From: Crotalaria pallida | Lineage: Eukaryota; Streptophyta; Magnoliopsida; Fabales; Fabaceae | Reading direction: 5' to 3' | Length of the DNA stretch: 64,000 bases | NCBI GenBank assembly: GCA_037953625.1 | Contig: CM075651.1 | Coordinates: 66,016,501 to 66,080,500 of the forward strand | In this document: one piece after another, positions 1-12,794 of the stretch | How the letters are laid out: the number at the start of each line of letters is the position of its first letter | Numbering within the stretch: position 1 is the stretch's first letter | Notes under the pieces: generated by a model | Database searches by the model: none | Told to the model about the DNA's origin: nothing | What the model saw: only the letters and a program-made list of their open reading frames with translations | Translations under genes and position numbers: made by a program

Positions 1-117
1 CTAGAAAATGATAGAAGTTTATTTTCAGAGGTGTATATCAAGAAGAATAATAAGAATGAACTTGAAGAGCAATACAATGAAATCATTGTTATGAAAATTG
101 CCACACGAGAAAAATGA
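1..117 (+). other. Short open frame at window edge (possible gene tail)
   Basis: A plus-strand frame is open from base 1 to a TGA at 115-117 and reads as a charged, coiled-coil-like tail rich in Glu, Asn and Lys (for example NELEEQYNEIIVMK). It could be the C-terminal end of an exon from a gene fragment lying to the left, or chance in an AT-rich intron of the SIEL-like gene. I do not recognise it. Confidence 0.2.
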
Positions 118-176
118 AAATATATGTAAGCAATGCAATCACAACTTTATCTAGTGGTGTCGCTTATTTTTGCAGA

Positions 177-715
177 TAAAATTTAGGCTTATTTTAAATT
201 TTTATCTTTGAACTCAGGTGCTCTTTTGGATTTAGTTCTTTAACTTTTTGTATGATGTTTTAGGTCCCTAATCTTTGCCCAATCATTTGGGAATGGTCTA
301 TTCGTCAGTTACGTAGTAACATGGCCGACGATATGTCACATTACTTTTGCTATGTTGATAGGTAACATGCCACATGGCGCCACATGGATTTTTTTTTTAA
401 TAAAAAAATTTGAATTTATTATAAATAGTTAAAAATAGATTTTTTTTTAAGAAAATAGAACTTTCTAATTATTTTAAAAAAAATTTAATAAAAAAAAAAC
501 ATGTGGCACCACATAGCACATCACTTGTCGATGTAGCAAAAGTGACGTGGCATGTCGTTGGCTACATCATCACTTAAGTGACGAAATGACCATATCCAAA
601 TGATTGAGTATAGTTCAATGACGAAAAATATATATATAAAAAAAAAAGTTTAAGAACTAATTCCAAAATAATACCTAAGTTCAAAGACTAAAAACTAGAT
701 AAGCCTAAAATTTAT
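177..715. mobile_element. Fold-back MITE in a SIEL-like intron
   Basis: The two ends are long imperfect inverted repeats: AAAATTTAGGCTTA near 178 matches AAGCCTAAAATTTA near 701 on the opposite strand. The similarity continues inward for well over 60 bases on each side, including the tttagttctt/aagaactaa and ggtccctaat-type segments and the ACATGTGGC-type blocks near 370 and 500. There is no coding capacity. It lies downstream of SIEL exon 5 in gene orientation, so presumably in the next intron. Base composition and the 'tttagtccct' style arms resemble the fold-back elements at 14178, 51382 and 52381. A target duplication is not clear. Confidence 0.6.
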
Positions 716-804
716 AAGTATATTGAAAATTGAAAAATTAATGAGAGACCTTACAATGCCATTTAAAGAAATGAATGACAATGGGAAAATAATACAAAGC
801 AAAC

Positions 805-3623
805 CTGGGGATGATGGACTAGATTTTCCAGAAGGCCATCAATGGATGACTTGAACAATGACCGATCATTTAGCTTCACTACTTTATGTATTTTCCTTCC
901 AGCATATCTGACTTCCCTATTGTTGTCCACTAGAACACCAAGAAACTGCAAAAAGAAAATGAAACATAAGCAGGATATAATCCCAAATTGAGTCTCAGAT
1001 TTTTTAAACACAAACTAATGCCAATAAGCAAGTCAGCAAGATAAAACTTCACCCATTTGGCAATTTGAGTTTATCGAAAAAGATTGATATATAAGAATGT
1101 CTCCACTAAGAAAAACACATCCAATATCCATCACCTTTCTCAATAAAATCCCCAAAACCCAATAATTCTGATCAGCAGGTTTTGTTAATGAAAAAGTTCT
1201 TTTTTAAAAGCTCAAACTTATGGGCCATCCAAGACAGTTATTTTTTAGTTGAAGATCAATTGTCTGTAAGTGGGAATTACCATTATTTACTAAAGATATG
1301 CTGATACCTGGTAATGATTTGATTACAAGTAACTGAATCTAAATTGCCATTGTTTAATTTGATAATGTCATTTAGTATACCTTACCAACTTTTCCATGCA
1401 CCCAAGTAATAATTCTTCAATTTCCAAAAGCACACTCTCCAGCCTTAGTAATTGAATTCTTTCTAAAAACCTAATAAAAACCATATTCATCTATTTGAAA
1501 CCCAAACAAGATAAATCTAACTCCAAATATCTACACCACTAGCATAACTCTTAAACAATGGAACGTCCAAATAAAAAGACTTGGGTTTAATTTTTCTTTT
1601 TCCAACTTTGCCTACCTTGGAAAACATGGTAAATCCTTTTGCTTAACCCTTTTTTTTTTTTGGCAAAGATCGTCCTAATTAAATCTCCATACAGAAACAG
1701 GAAGTTCCATTAATTTGACCAACAATGAGACCCATCTTGCAGTATCAAATACAAGGAAAAATTGTAGGCACTAAAATATATACTGGATATAGAGCATTAA
1801 GATGAATAAAGGATGTACCATATGCAAGTGCTTTTCCTGAAGCTTTAGACAGCCATTAATTGCCATAAAATGCAGAGTTTCTAAAGCTTGTAACCGAACA
1901 GCCACTGAATCATCATTCAACATATCCATTAAGAAGTTTAAGGCTTCATGGGCAAACTCCAAAGAGAGGATTGTCAGTGTGTGTAATGACTGGCATGCAG
2001 ACTTGCGCACCTTTAGGTTAAAAAATTATTCAGTCATTATTTCAAACATTAACTTAAGGAAAAAGCAAGTAAGCCTCAAAACAATAACAGATAGTTACAA
2101 TTAATTTTTATATGAACCTTAGACAATAATAAGGAACAATATATGACTTAGGGATGTTCGAGTAAGATACCTCAAAGAACTCATCCTCAAGTCCATGGAC
2201 TAATGCACCAGCAACACTAGTTGCCAGCTTCACAAATTGTTCAGATGTGCTCTGATACAAAGCTTCCTTTTTCTTTCCAAAGGCTAAAACTCTCTTAGAT
2301 AAGCTTTGCAAAAGAAAATCCTCAGATACTATTTCCATCTTGCCAAGGCCATTAAAAGCTTCAGTCCGGACCTTCATGCTCATATCTCTTGCCATAGAAC
2401 AGATCTACATGCGCATACAGTATACTTGACACAAAATTTGGGACAGAGAACCTATGAAACCTTGTATAACACACAGTATAAGAATCTACCTTGGCAAATA
2501 CTTCGTTGGACCAATAAGTCTTCATGTCTGCATTAGAAGCTGCAAGCATTAGACCCCATGAAGCTACCTGAAATATGACAGCTCACATTATTCAAATAAT
2601 CACCATCATCATCACCCTATCTGTTTACACAACTAGCTCAAAAACAAATTAAAATCGTTCACCAATGACTGAACTCAACAAGAACACGATATTCAGTAAC
2701 ATGACACAACATTGAAAAACCTATTTGTTTCATTCTAATTTGTCCACAACACAATATCAAGGCAATGAAAACATGAGTAAACATCCATTTTAATCACATT
2801 GGTTTCAATTATAGCTGACATGTGACTTCAAATCAATCTTTTAATAACAATTAAAGCGATCAGTAGGCCCCACCAAAAGAGCAATTCAAAGGACTAATTG
2901 ACATTGAATGAAGAAAACACAAAAGGGATTAAAAATAAAGCTAGAATTGAACTTTGAATTCAAGATACTTACAACTCGAACCGCGGATAATCTAACACAA
3001 TCTTCCATATCATTCAGAAGTTGAACAGCACGTTGATAACAAGCTTTCACCAAACTACCATCTTCAAACACACCAAGCTCACCAAGACAAAGAATTCCTT
3101 GCAATGAAGCATCTCTCACATAAGGATAAGGATCCTTAGTGAAACCCAAACACACGCCCAACAACAAAGCAGGTCTAACCTGAAATCGCAAACCTGCATT
3201 CTTCAGCATCCATATTCTTGATTTCACGGAGGGTCCAAAACAGAGAGAGACGAATAAACTGTCATCAAGGGAGACTGGACCCTGATCCGAAATGGAAGCG
3301 AGAGCATCGAGGGACTCAATCGTTCCCTCGATGGCAAGGGAAGTTGATGGCTTAGGTAAATTGGAACGGAGCGAGTCGAGGACCAGTTGGGAGAGTGAAG
3401 GGTGGCTGGCGGCAATGTTAAAGAGGAGCTTGAGGATGTGATGAGCTTGATGACTTGCTGCATGAGCAGATTGCAAGGAACCGGTTAGGGTTTGCAGGAT
3501 GGAGGTAACAGTTGGTTTTGGGGTTGAAGGGTTGATGATCAGGGACCTCATAACCGAGAGTGTGCGGAGGGAAAAAGGTTCTTTGCTTTGTGAGTCCATT
3601 GACTGATGTTTTCCTGAATCCAT
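805..3623 (-). CDS. SIEL: SIEL-like / Integrator subunit 4-like HEAT-repeat protein, N-terminal half (partial gene)
   Basis: Five exons read on the minus strand: 3623-2973, 2567-2490, 2404-2171, 2010-1819 and 945-805. All introns are phase 0 with GT-AG ends, giving 432 codons in one frame. The start is the ATG at 3621-3623 (MDSGKHQSMDSQSK); the open frame reaches further only through a TTG. The protein is helical and repeat-like: HEAT/ARM-type motifs such as DPYPYVRDASLQGILCLG (about residues 165-182), VRTEAFNGLGKM in exon 3, VRKSACQSL and VRLQALETL in exon 4, and DNNREVRYAGRKI in exon 5. Order and wording match plant SIEL (SHORT-ROOT interacting embryonic lethal), homologous to Integrator subunit 4. 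In Arabidopsis SIEL promotes SHORT-ROOT movement, and INTS4 belongs to the snRNA-processing Integrator complex (family knowledge). The family is roughly 900 residues, so the C-terminal half should lie beyond base 1. No frameshift or stop is seen in the five exons. Confidence 0.85.
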
Positions 3624-4344
3624 TGACACACTCAAAGCAAAATATAACCAACAAGGACCAACTCAGTTGATAAATAGTTGGCCAAGTTATGTCAAGGTCC
3701 GACTTCAACGTGTCTATGGAAAATGATTGGTTGGTAAAGGCAAAACCCAATCTCGACACGCTGAAAGCGTATAAAACAAAGCAACAGCTCTAACATATCA
3801 CATTCAAACTGGACAGAATGTTCACGAACAAACTCTCATGTATCAGTATCACTCTAACTGTAGTTTTCATGATTCCATTAACACAAACAAAGAGAGACTT
3901 TATATGAGAGAACTGTAGTGGAAACCATTATATGCCATAAATCAACATCATCACCCTTTTCAGAATAAATTCATTCCTGCCAATAAGCATCCACATATGA
4001 GAAATGAGAAATGCCATAATTTTGTCAGGACTTTCATCAAACATGTAGCGTGCTCCGTTATATTACAGAGTAAAAAGGAAATATTAGACATTGAAAACAC
4101 AAAACCAAATTCTCATGCAATAAATAAAAACAGCATAAACAAATCAATCAATTAAAGAGAAAAGAATGAAAGTCGGTACACTACTTGTTTCATTCCAAGG
4201 CTCACACAAACGAAAGCAGTCCCGTTATTTGGACATCGGTATGTAACATCTCTACACACACCGTATATATGTATAGTAGCAGATTTTTGGTTTTATTTTT
4301 TATATTATAAATAAAATATAATTAAAATAAAAAGGATACTAGTC
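3624..4344. other. Upstream region of SIEL-like gene and left flank of the MULE unit
   Basis: No gene is seen. The first few hundred bases must hold the promoter of the minus-strand SIEL-like gene. From about 4270 the sequence turns AT-rich and then into the pyrimidine-rich leader of the FAR1-like pseudogene. No clear terminal inverted repeat marks the left end of the Mutator-like unit here. Confidence 0.4.
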
Positions 4345-4694
4345 ATGTTTTCTCATCAGCACCCATCATTCTCTCTCTTTGACCTTCATTGCTTCTCCCT
4401 CCGAAGGTTCCCTCCAACACCCATCCTTTCCCTCCTTTTCTTGTGTGTTCTTCAAGCATTAAGCATCAACAAGCTCATCTCTTTCCCGCCATCATCATCC
4501 ATTCAAGCCTCTCTCTTCAAAAAGCTTCTTTCTTCTCTCTAGTGTGACATGTGGATTTTCAACTCTTGTCAAGCTTCTCTCTTGCTTCACCCACTCTTTT
4601 CAAGTTTCATTGCCTCATCTTCTCAAGCTTCACCCACTCTTGTTCTTTCTATCCTCTTCTGAATCTACTTTGTTCTTAAATTTATCAAGGTGTA
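4345..4694 (+). promoter_or_regulatory. Pyrimidine-rich 5' leader of the FAR1-like pseudogene
   Basis: The stretch is strongly C/T-rich with many CTTC, CTCTC and TTCTT runs, typical of plant 5' leaders, and leads directly to the tiny first coding exon ATGAATGAG|GTAAGA at 4695. An open frame covers 4345-4542 but looks compositional rather than coding. Confidence 0.45.
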
Positions 4695-7600
4695 ATGAAT
4701 GAGGTAAGACAATAAAAGTTGTTTAATATCTTCATTGATTTGTTGTTGTATAGTTATTTTATTCTTTATTTTATTGTTAATGGGGGTAGGGTTTGATTTT
4801 TACCAAAAAAAAAAAAAGTTAGTTTAGGGTATTGTATTTTTAAACCAGATTTATGTCAATTTAAGGGATTTTGAGGCTTAAACAAGTTTGTTTGTACGAG
4901 GGAAATGTATTAAGTAGTGTGTAAATATGGAAAATAATGTCATGATCAATATTTGTTACTATGCAAACAATGTTGCTAACTATTGTGTCATTTGTTGATA
5001 ACTTATGAAATATGTTGGTAACGTTTCCTAAGCTGTTAAGTTTGTGTTTTTTTGTATGTAGGAGGGTAGTTCAAAATACCAAGAATCAGTTTCAATTGAT
5101 CATATTAACAATGTGGAGACAACTACTGCCATTGAAATTGATATTGATGATGAGAATGATGATTGCTTAAGGTGGCAACCTAAGTCTGGGATGTGTTTTT
5201 CATCATTAGAAGAATTGAAGTCCTTCTATTCAGAATATGCTTCTAGGGTGAGTTTTGGATGGAAAATTAGAACTTCTAGAAAAAGCGAAGATGGAATTGT
5301 ATATTACATGATTATAGCATGTTCTCGTGAAGGTAGTCATGTATCTTCAATACCGAGCACATTGAAGACAGTTCCTACCAAAGCAAAAGGGTGTCCGGCT
5401 AAGATTACGACAAAGCTAGAAGAAGATGGTTTATTGTACTTGAAAAAAGTTGACCTAGAGCATAATCATGAAGTTAGTCCTACTAAAGCTAGAAAGTTTA
5501 GAAATAACAAGAAGATAAGTATGAATGTGCAGAGAACAATCCAAATCAATGATGATGCAGGGGTGAGAATTAACAAGACTTTCCGAGCTCTTGTCGAAGA
5601 AGCAGGTGGGCACGCCAATTTAGCATGTGATGAACGCGATGTGAGGAATTTCATCCAAAAAGAGAGGCGAGCTATTGGTAAAGATGGTGATGGTGCAACT
5701 CTAAACTCATACTTCAACAGGATGCTGGATGAGAATGCAAATTTCTTTTATGACATAGATTTGGATGATGGTTTTCATGTTAAAAATGTGTTTTGGGCCG
5801 ATGCGAGAAGCAGAGCTACATATGACTCTTTTGGAGATGTAATTACTTTTGACACCACATATTTGACCAATAAATATGACATGCCCTTTGCTGCATTCGT
5901 TGGCATCAATCACCATGGGCAATCTGTTTTGCTTGGTTGTGGGTTGGTTTCAAATGAAGATACCAGTTCCTTTGCATGGCTTTTTAGTTCTTGGCTTCGC
6001 TGCATGTCAGGAAAACCCCCAGGTGGTATTGTGACTGACCAATGCAAAGCCATGCAGAATGCCATTGAGTTAGTGTTCCCGACCACCCGTCATAGGTGGT
6101 GCTTGTGGCACATAATGAAAAATATTCTGAGAAGCTTAAAGGATTTAGGGAGTATAAGAAGATGAAGAATGCAATGAAAGCTGCAGTTTACGATACACTA
6201 ACGGAGGCTGAGTTTGAAGAAGAATGGTTAAAATTCATTGATGTGTATCACCTCCGTGACAACAAATGGTTGAGCGGGTTGTTTGCGGAGCGTCATAGAT
6301 GGGTCCCCATATATTTGAAAAGATACTTTTGGGGTGGGATGTCAACAACTCAGCGAAGTGAGAGCATTCACGCTTTCTTTGATGGTTATATCAACTCAAC
6401 AACAAGCTTGCGTCAATTTGTAAAACAGTATGACAATGCTCTCCGCGATAAGGCAGAAAAAGAGTTTGACGCTGATTTTCGTTCCATGGACACTATCATC
6501 CCATGTGGCTCAAGCTCCCCTATTGAGAAGCAATTCCAACAGGAATATACACATGCGAAATTTGTTGAGGTTCAATCAGAATTTAGGGGGGAAATGAATT
6601 GTGCTGCCCTCCTAAAGTCATTTGATGGTACAATTGCTACCTATGAAGTGTTCGAGGAGATGACCGTTGGAGATAAGACGAGGAATCAGATCTTAGATGT
6701 TGCGTTTAATTGCGACAATCATGATATCAGTTGTCAATGTTTCTTGTTTGAGTTTAGGGGCATAATGTGTAGGCATTCTCTTTCTGTGCTTTCTCTCGAA
6801 AGGGTTGAACGAGTGTCGTCCAAGTACATTCTCACAAGATGAAGTAAAAACAAAAAATGGAAACACTCATATATCAAGATCAGCTATGATGTGCCAGCGA
6901 TGAAGCCTTCCATGGAGAGATATGATAAATTATGCAAACATTTCAATGAGGTTGGTGAACTCGCTGCAGAGTTCGAAGATGAATCTGAGTTGCTTCACCA
7001 AACATTGGACAATTTGAAACATGATATGTTGTCTATGAGGCATTCTAAAAGGAACGTTGAGACTAGTTTCAAAGGTGATTACCATCATGAAAAGTATGGC
7101 CAACATGCTGAAAATCCGATTCCTCATATTCGTAGTCCTTTACGAGTAAAACGTAAGGGTCGTCCACCTTCGAACAGAAAGATGCCAACGGTGGAGAAGG
7201 TTGTAAGGAAGATTCAGAAGCGTACTAAACAAAGAGATCAAAATTTGATCATTGAGGTATGTGTAAAAGGAAAACCTTATGTGGGTAAAATGTGTACAAA
7301 TGGGGGTAACTTATTATGGTTTTGTTTGTTGCCTAATTACTACGTTGTTAACTTTGGGTTTTTTATGTTCATATGTACAGGAGGGCATTGAGGTCACTAT
7401 TGACAACAATCATAGTATAAGCAACTTGTACATAGAGTCATCGAATCGGATTCGTGATAGAAGTATCATGGTTCGTTATCGAATTGAGATTAATGCGATA
7501 GTATAACGTTTGAATGTATTTTAGTTTTGTAGTATCATTTGTGTCATTACTACACCTAATTTTACGGTTGGTACTTGTTTTAGGATGTTAATTTACGTAC

Positions 7601-7997
7601 TTGTTGTTCATTTGTTGTTGTACTATTTGATATAACTACATTATTATTGTTAATTTATGTGAATGTTTTTGGTAGCCGAAGTTGTGTTCGTAGATGCTGT
7701 TGTTAACTTCTTTTTGCTGTTACATATAATGTCACTCTCCTCAGTGTAATCAAGTTAGTGGCAAAGCTAATGTAGCAGAACCTATTTTGGAGGACCAAAC
7801 TTGGGTACCATGGCTATCAAGCAATCAATCACAAACCAGATTTATGTCTTTGCTTAATGAATTTAGCAACGTATGTGAAGCAGTTCTTTCTTATGTTTGT
7901 TTGGATTTGTACTAAATGTAGTTAATTTTGGATGAGTAATTTTTCTTACATTACCTTTTGATAGGTTGTTGCGGATCCATCAACACGGCAGTCTTGA
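4695..7997 (+). pseudogene. FAR1/FRS-like MULE transposase, disrupted
   Basis: Proposed exons are 4695-4703 (ATG AAT GAG), 5062-7256, 7381-7506 and, less surely, 7745-7870 plus 7965-7997, joined by phase-0 GT-AG introns. Domains in order: FAR1-type DNA-binding zinc finger (about residues 50-145, ending DLEHNHEVSP); MULE transposase core (about 245-360, with FDTTYLTNKYD and IVTDQCKAM carrying the two Asp residues); SWIM zinc finger with CQCFLFEFRGIMCRH (about 555-575); basic C-terminus. Two lesions are visible. One base is missing in the A-run at 6118-6122 just after CLWHIM, moving the rest into the next frame. A TGA at 6840-6842 follows YILTR where FRS proteins have Trp (YILxRW), so TGG to TGA is inferred. 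A CT-rich leader (4345-4680) precedes it. It faces the Ulp1-like pseudogene convergently, as expected for a Mutator-like element with an accessory Ulp1 gene. A host FRS gene is the alternative. Confidence 0.8.
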
Positions 7998-8240
7998 AGA
8001 CATTACATCAAGTCTAACTGGGATTTGGTTTTTTTTGGGGCGATATCATATTTTGGGATACAATACTTTTGTAAATGTTAGAAATTGGGAGCACACATGT
8101 TGGAGCTTAGCTTTTTTGTATAGATATAGGACCTAAATACAACTAACCATTACTTTTTTGTATATATATATGATATATGGCCCACATATATGTATCTAAC
8201 ATGACACTAAAATATGCAAAGTTATGTATGTGTTTGGTTT

Positions 8241-9310
8241 CCCTGAAATGGTACCAACATTCACAATCAAGGTACCAACATAATGCAAAGGGGTAACCAA
8301 CATTTATCAAGCCAGTACCAACATTTTTAAGCTTGGTGCAGGCATGATAACCCCAAGTTATATACATTCTACACCTGTGATGCAAAAGAATTTGGACGAC
8401 AATTATCAATAACATGAAAGGTAATCCCTGAAATGGTACCAACATTCACAATCAAGTACCAACATAATGCAAAGGGGTAACCAACATTTATCAAGTCAGT
8501 ACCAACATTTTTAAGCTTGGTGCAGGCATGATAACCCCAAGTTATATACATTCTACACCTGTGATGCAAAAGAATTTGGACGACAATTACCAATAACATG
8601 AAAGGTAATCCTTGAAGTGGTACCAACATTCACAATCAAGGTACCAACATAATGCAAAGGGGTAACCAACATTTATCAAGCCAGTACCAACATTTTTAAG
8701 CTTGGTGCAGGCATGATAACCCCAAGTTATATACATTCTACACCTGTGATGCAAAAAAATTTGGACGACAATTACCAATAACATGAAAGGTAATTCCTGA
8801 AATGGTACCAACATTCACAATCAAGGTACCAACATAATGCAAAGGGGTAACCAACATTTATCAAGCCAGTACCAACATTTTTAAGCTTGGTGCAGGCATG
8901 ATAACCCCAAGTTATATACATTCTACACCTGTGATGCAAAAGAATTTGGACGACAATTACTAATAACATGAAAGGTAATTCCTGAAATGGTACCAACATT
9001 CACAATCAAGGTACCAACATAATGCAAAGGGGTAACCAACATTTATCAAGCCAGTACCAACATTTTTAAGCTTGGTGCAGGCATGATAACCCCAAGTTAT
9101 ATACATTCTACACCTGTGATGCAAAATAATTTGGACGACAATTACCAATAACATGAAAGGTAATCCCTGAAATGGTACCAACATTCACAATCAAGGTACC
9201 AACATAATGCAAAGGGGTAACCAACATTTATCAAGCCAGTACCAACATTTTAAAGCTTGGTGCAAGCATGATAACCCCAAGTTATATACATTCTACACCT
9301 GTGATGTAAA
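8241..9310. repeat. 185-bp tandem repeat array (about 5.7 copies)
   Basis: Unit starts (CCCTGAAATGGTACCAACATT or close variants) fall at 8241, 8426, 8610, 8795, 8980 and 9165, a 184-185 bp period with very few differences. A more diverged partial copy continues to about 9440. Each unit has four or more GTACCAACAT/ACCAACATT submotifs. It fills the gap between the 3' ends of the two convergent pseudogenes. The 75-100 residue open frames on the minus strand are a by-product of the repeat and are not annotated as genes. Confidence 0.95.
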
Positions 9311-9549
9311 GATTTTTAGGACTTAACCAAAAACGGAAATTTTTGCTTAAAAAGTACCAACATTGATGATCATGGTACCAACATATTACAAACGGGTTAC
9401 AAACATTTATCAGAGCAGTACCAACATTTTTAAGAAGGTGTTTCATACATTGTAAACCTGTTTTACAACCAATATTCATTGTTTCAACCATTGTGAATAC
9501 AATATAATACATAATACATAATCTAACGTTTAATGTACAAAAGTACAAA

Positions 9550-12500
9550 TCATCGTCTTTTTTCCTTGCGAAGAGCTTTGGCGAGGATTACATCTTTGCA
9601 GTCATTAAAAGGATCCATAACCCAGCTGCAAAGTAACCTATGTCTCACGTTTAGCAGCTGCTTCTGAAAGAGTAATAATCATTCGACAGGTGCATAAAGT
9701 TTGAATTTAGTATGCAAAGAATCAATATAGAAAAATTGTAAAGGCATACCTTGGACCAAGAAGGCATGGTAAGGTCGTTATCGCATTTCTTTTCAGGGTC
9801 CCACATTTGCATATATAAGATCACATAAATGCCACAATCATGTCTACAGTAATATAAACCATATAACAAACATAATAAATATCTGGGACCAACATATAAC
9901 CAACATAAACCACATTAAACAATTTACGAATGAAGCATACTTACAAATTCATTTGCTGCGGTAACTTCACTACTATCATTTCCAGTTTCACTTTCCTCTT
10001 GGAAGTCAACATTTGTAACAACTCTACAAATCTCAACTTCTACAATAAACAACCCAAAGATTCAAATACTAGCTAAACACTTTAACCAATGAAATTAATA
10101 AATGGAAAAGATAATAAATTGTAATATTAAGACCGACCACCAAGACGTCCACATCAGCTCGACTTTTACGATCATGACCCAATGAATCCAAGATGAACAA
10201 TTTTTTGTTCAACGGATCTAATACGTAGCACCACCAATGACCATCATACAAAACGGGTGCAAATATCTGCAGCATTTCTTAAAACTTGATATCAATATCG
10301 AAATGATTAAAATTATTATCCGGTAACGAAATATTACCAAACTCAACCTCATACTAGTTTGCACTCAGTAATGTCATGATCAAATTCACCAAGAGGTATA
10401 GTTTCAGGCACATCATGCCATGGAATGTGTTGACGATTCCTGAAAGCATCCAAATCGGCTGTAACTCCATCCTACATGTTAAAAGAAGTCATAAATACAT
10501 CACTTCCAAACAATTTGTAATCTAAATACAAAATTAACACACTAACCATGAACATATGACTCAAAAAATGACGTGTCACATGTTTGACTCTGTATTTATG
10601 AGTTTCCATCAACCAAGTCGTAGTTAGCAACATAACCTAACGAAAATATTGGTACTAATGTCAGAAACAATGAAATTTTAATTATTTATAAAACATGTAT
10701 GATTCTCAAATTAAATTATATTTCTTACCATAGTTGATACCCAATGTGTCGGTATCAAGCTCCGTGCATCACCTGCAGTTATGTACTGCCCGTGCATTTG
10801 CACGACAATACTAAAGCAGCACACGAGACACTATAATTAATGAAAAATATAGATTCAAACAATTATAACTACTTCAATATTAAATTAAAAACTAAAGACT
10901 TACTCATCTATCTTTTCCCTTTTTACACAATAATTCCAAACTGCCTCTTCACTAGCATTTAGAGGGATATCGTAATTTAGCCATATATCACCTTCTTCTT
11001 CGTCTTCGTCTTCGTCTTCCTCTTCCTCCTTCTCCTCCTCCTCTTCTTCTTCTTCTTCTTCTTCTTTTTCTTCTTCTTCTTCTTCCTCTTCCTCTTCCTC
11101 TTCCCCTTCCCCTTCCCCTTCACCTTCACCTTCACCTTCACCCTCCTCTTCCTCTTGCTCTTGCTCTTCCTCTTCACCTTCCTCTTCCTCTTCCTCTTCC
11201 TCCATGAAGCTACAAGTCGGGTTCATCCTAAATTGATGACTATTGAATTTACCCGCCGTAATCGCTTCATCCATTGGCTTTAAAAGTCCACTGTACAATT
11301 TCATCATCCAATCACGGGTCATCTGTAATGGAAAAACGTGTTACAATAACGCAAGCAGCAGCTATAACACAAAAACAAAACAAAACAAGTGAAACATATA
11401 CCTCATTTTTTAAAGAACTGAAAGCCAAATCAATGGATTTATCCTTCTTTTTGTTTTTGTTCAAGTATAGAAGACCCTACAAATATTCATCTAAAAAATC
11501 AGCTCACATTTTGGTTTTGCACCTATATTAAATTACACATTAAATATATACCTGGGGGTTCTTCCTCTCATCCATAATACGCTTATGGATGTTGGTCTGA
11601 TTTCATCCCTTAACATAAGGAATCTCTCTAGAAACACTTATACTTCCAAGGTGTTTTTTCTGGAAATATATAACCTACGCCAACAAACAAAAACTTAGAT
11701 ATTTTTAAAAGTCGAATAGACAAAATAGAGACTTCCGTATATAGAAAAATTTTATACCTTAAAAAAAAAGGTGCAGCCCCCAATGCTCTTTTTTGAAGGG
11801 TTCTTTTTGAATTTCATTACCTCGTCGATGAGGTAATCAAAACCTAACTTGCTCCAATTATATTTGTGAACTGTACGCACGTTCACTATAGCTGGTAAGA
11901 ACCGTGCAGGTACACCATACTTTGAACTCGGACACAAAAAGTTCGTTAGAGCATATAGAATAAATGCTCTAACGAACCTAGCATTCTTTGCTCCGCTTTC
12001 AAGTATTGTCTCCAGCTGAGCATTTGAGAATTTTAAGAACTCAACGATTTCATCCTTTTGTTCCTCTGTCATGGAAGTTGGAACAACCATTCCTACCATT
12101 TTTAAACAAAACAAACATGTCAAAATTTAGTACCACATTTATATTACTAAACAAAATTTGAAACCAATAAAATTAAAGGTTCGCATACCAACATCAGGAA
12201 GTCCTAATGTCTTTCCAACATCTCGATGGTCTAATCTAATTCTTGAACCACTAACGAGTAAAGAATGTTGACTTTCGTCAAAATGATTAACCAATTGTAG
12301 GCATACATTCCTATCCAAGCTTGGGCAATTGATGTGCTCCAAACCACCGAAACCAATTTTTCTTACCCGCTCTAGTTGCTCATCGGATAGCTTCTTCATA
12401 GCTTCTTCCATTCGTTTCGGGGAACATCTCGTCGCGAATGCCGGCTGTCAATTGGTTATACATAGCACATTACTTGACATTTCTTTAACAAAACCTTCTC

Positions 12501-12605
12501 CATTAATAAACAATCATTTATTACAAAACTTACCTCACGACTCTTTGCCATTTTTTCTGCCTCTTCACCATGTGCTATTGAAACTTGTTTATTTTTCAAA
12601 CTCAT
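9550..12605 (-). pseudogene. Ulp1-like (C48) cysteine protease gene of a Mutator-like element, 13 exons, one in-frame stop
   Basis: Exons, minus strand: 12605-12534, 12444-12189, 12092-11758, 11674-11552, 11476-11402, 11322-10904, 10810-10729, 10636-10547, 10471-10355, 10266-10138, 10039-9945, 9843-9750, 9663-9550. All have GT-AG ends and the phases add up to one frame of 667 codons. The N-terminal part (KIGFGGLEHI, DVGKTLGLPDVG) is the plant-specific domain found in transposon Ulp1 proteins. A poly-Glu stretch is encoded in exon 6. The C-terminal part is the protease: His in DGHWWCYVLD (10237-10239), Asp in FILDSLG (10186-10188), Gln in LPQQMN and Cys in HDCGIYV (9834-9836), a complete triad. 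The lesion is a TGA at 11603-11605 in exon 4 after YVKG, probably from TGG. An acceptor-like TTTGTAG just before the ATG suggests a further 5' leader exon. Ulp1-type genes carried by MULEs (Kaonashi-type) are known; whether they deSUMOylate is not established here. Confidence 0.85.
10990..11210. repeat. CTT/TCC-type microsatellite inside Ulp1-like exon 6
   Basis: Almost pure runs of CTT, TCC and CCT triplets on the plus strand encode Glu with some Gly and Gln on the minus strand. The tract stays in frame over about 70 codons and gives an acidic linker between the plant-specific domain and the protease domain. A shifted frame would give poly-Lys/Arg and is a shadow. Confidence 0.9.
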
Positions 12606-12794
12606 TTTGCAACCTACAAAGTTACCAACAACCACCAATTATGTTATCAACATTTTCAAACCACAAAGGAACATTTTCAATATTCAACAAAAGAAGAAAG
12701 CTTCAACTAAAAACATCAATAAACACATTAATGAAAATATTTCATACACTCTACACCTCTGATGGAAATATTTCATGAACTTACTAATAACGCA

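Noticed and set aside
8143..9184. Five overlapping minus-strand frames of 74-100 residues beginning MLVPFQ
   Set aside because: They repeat every 185 bp with the tandem array and overlap one another; they reflect a repeat unit with few stops rather than genes.
10977..11177. Lys/Arg-rich minus-strand frame
   Set aside because: Shifted reading of the CTT/TCC microsatellite; the poly-Glu frame is the one joined by splice phases to the Ulp1-like gene.
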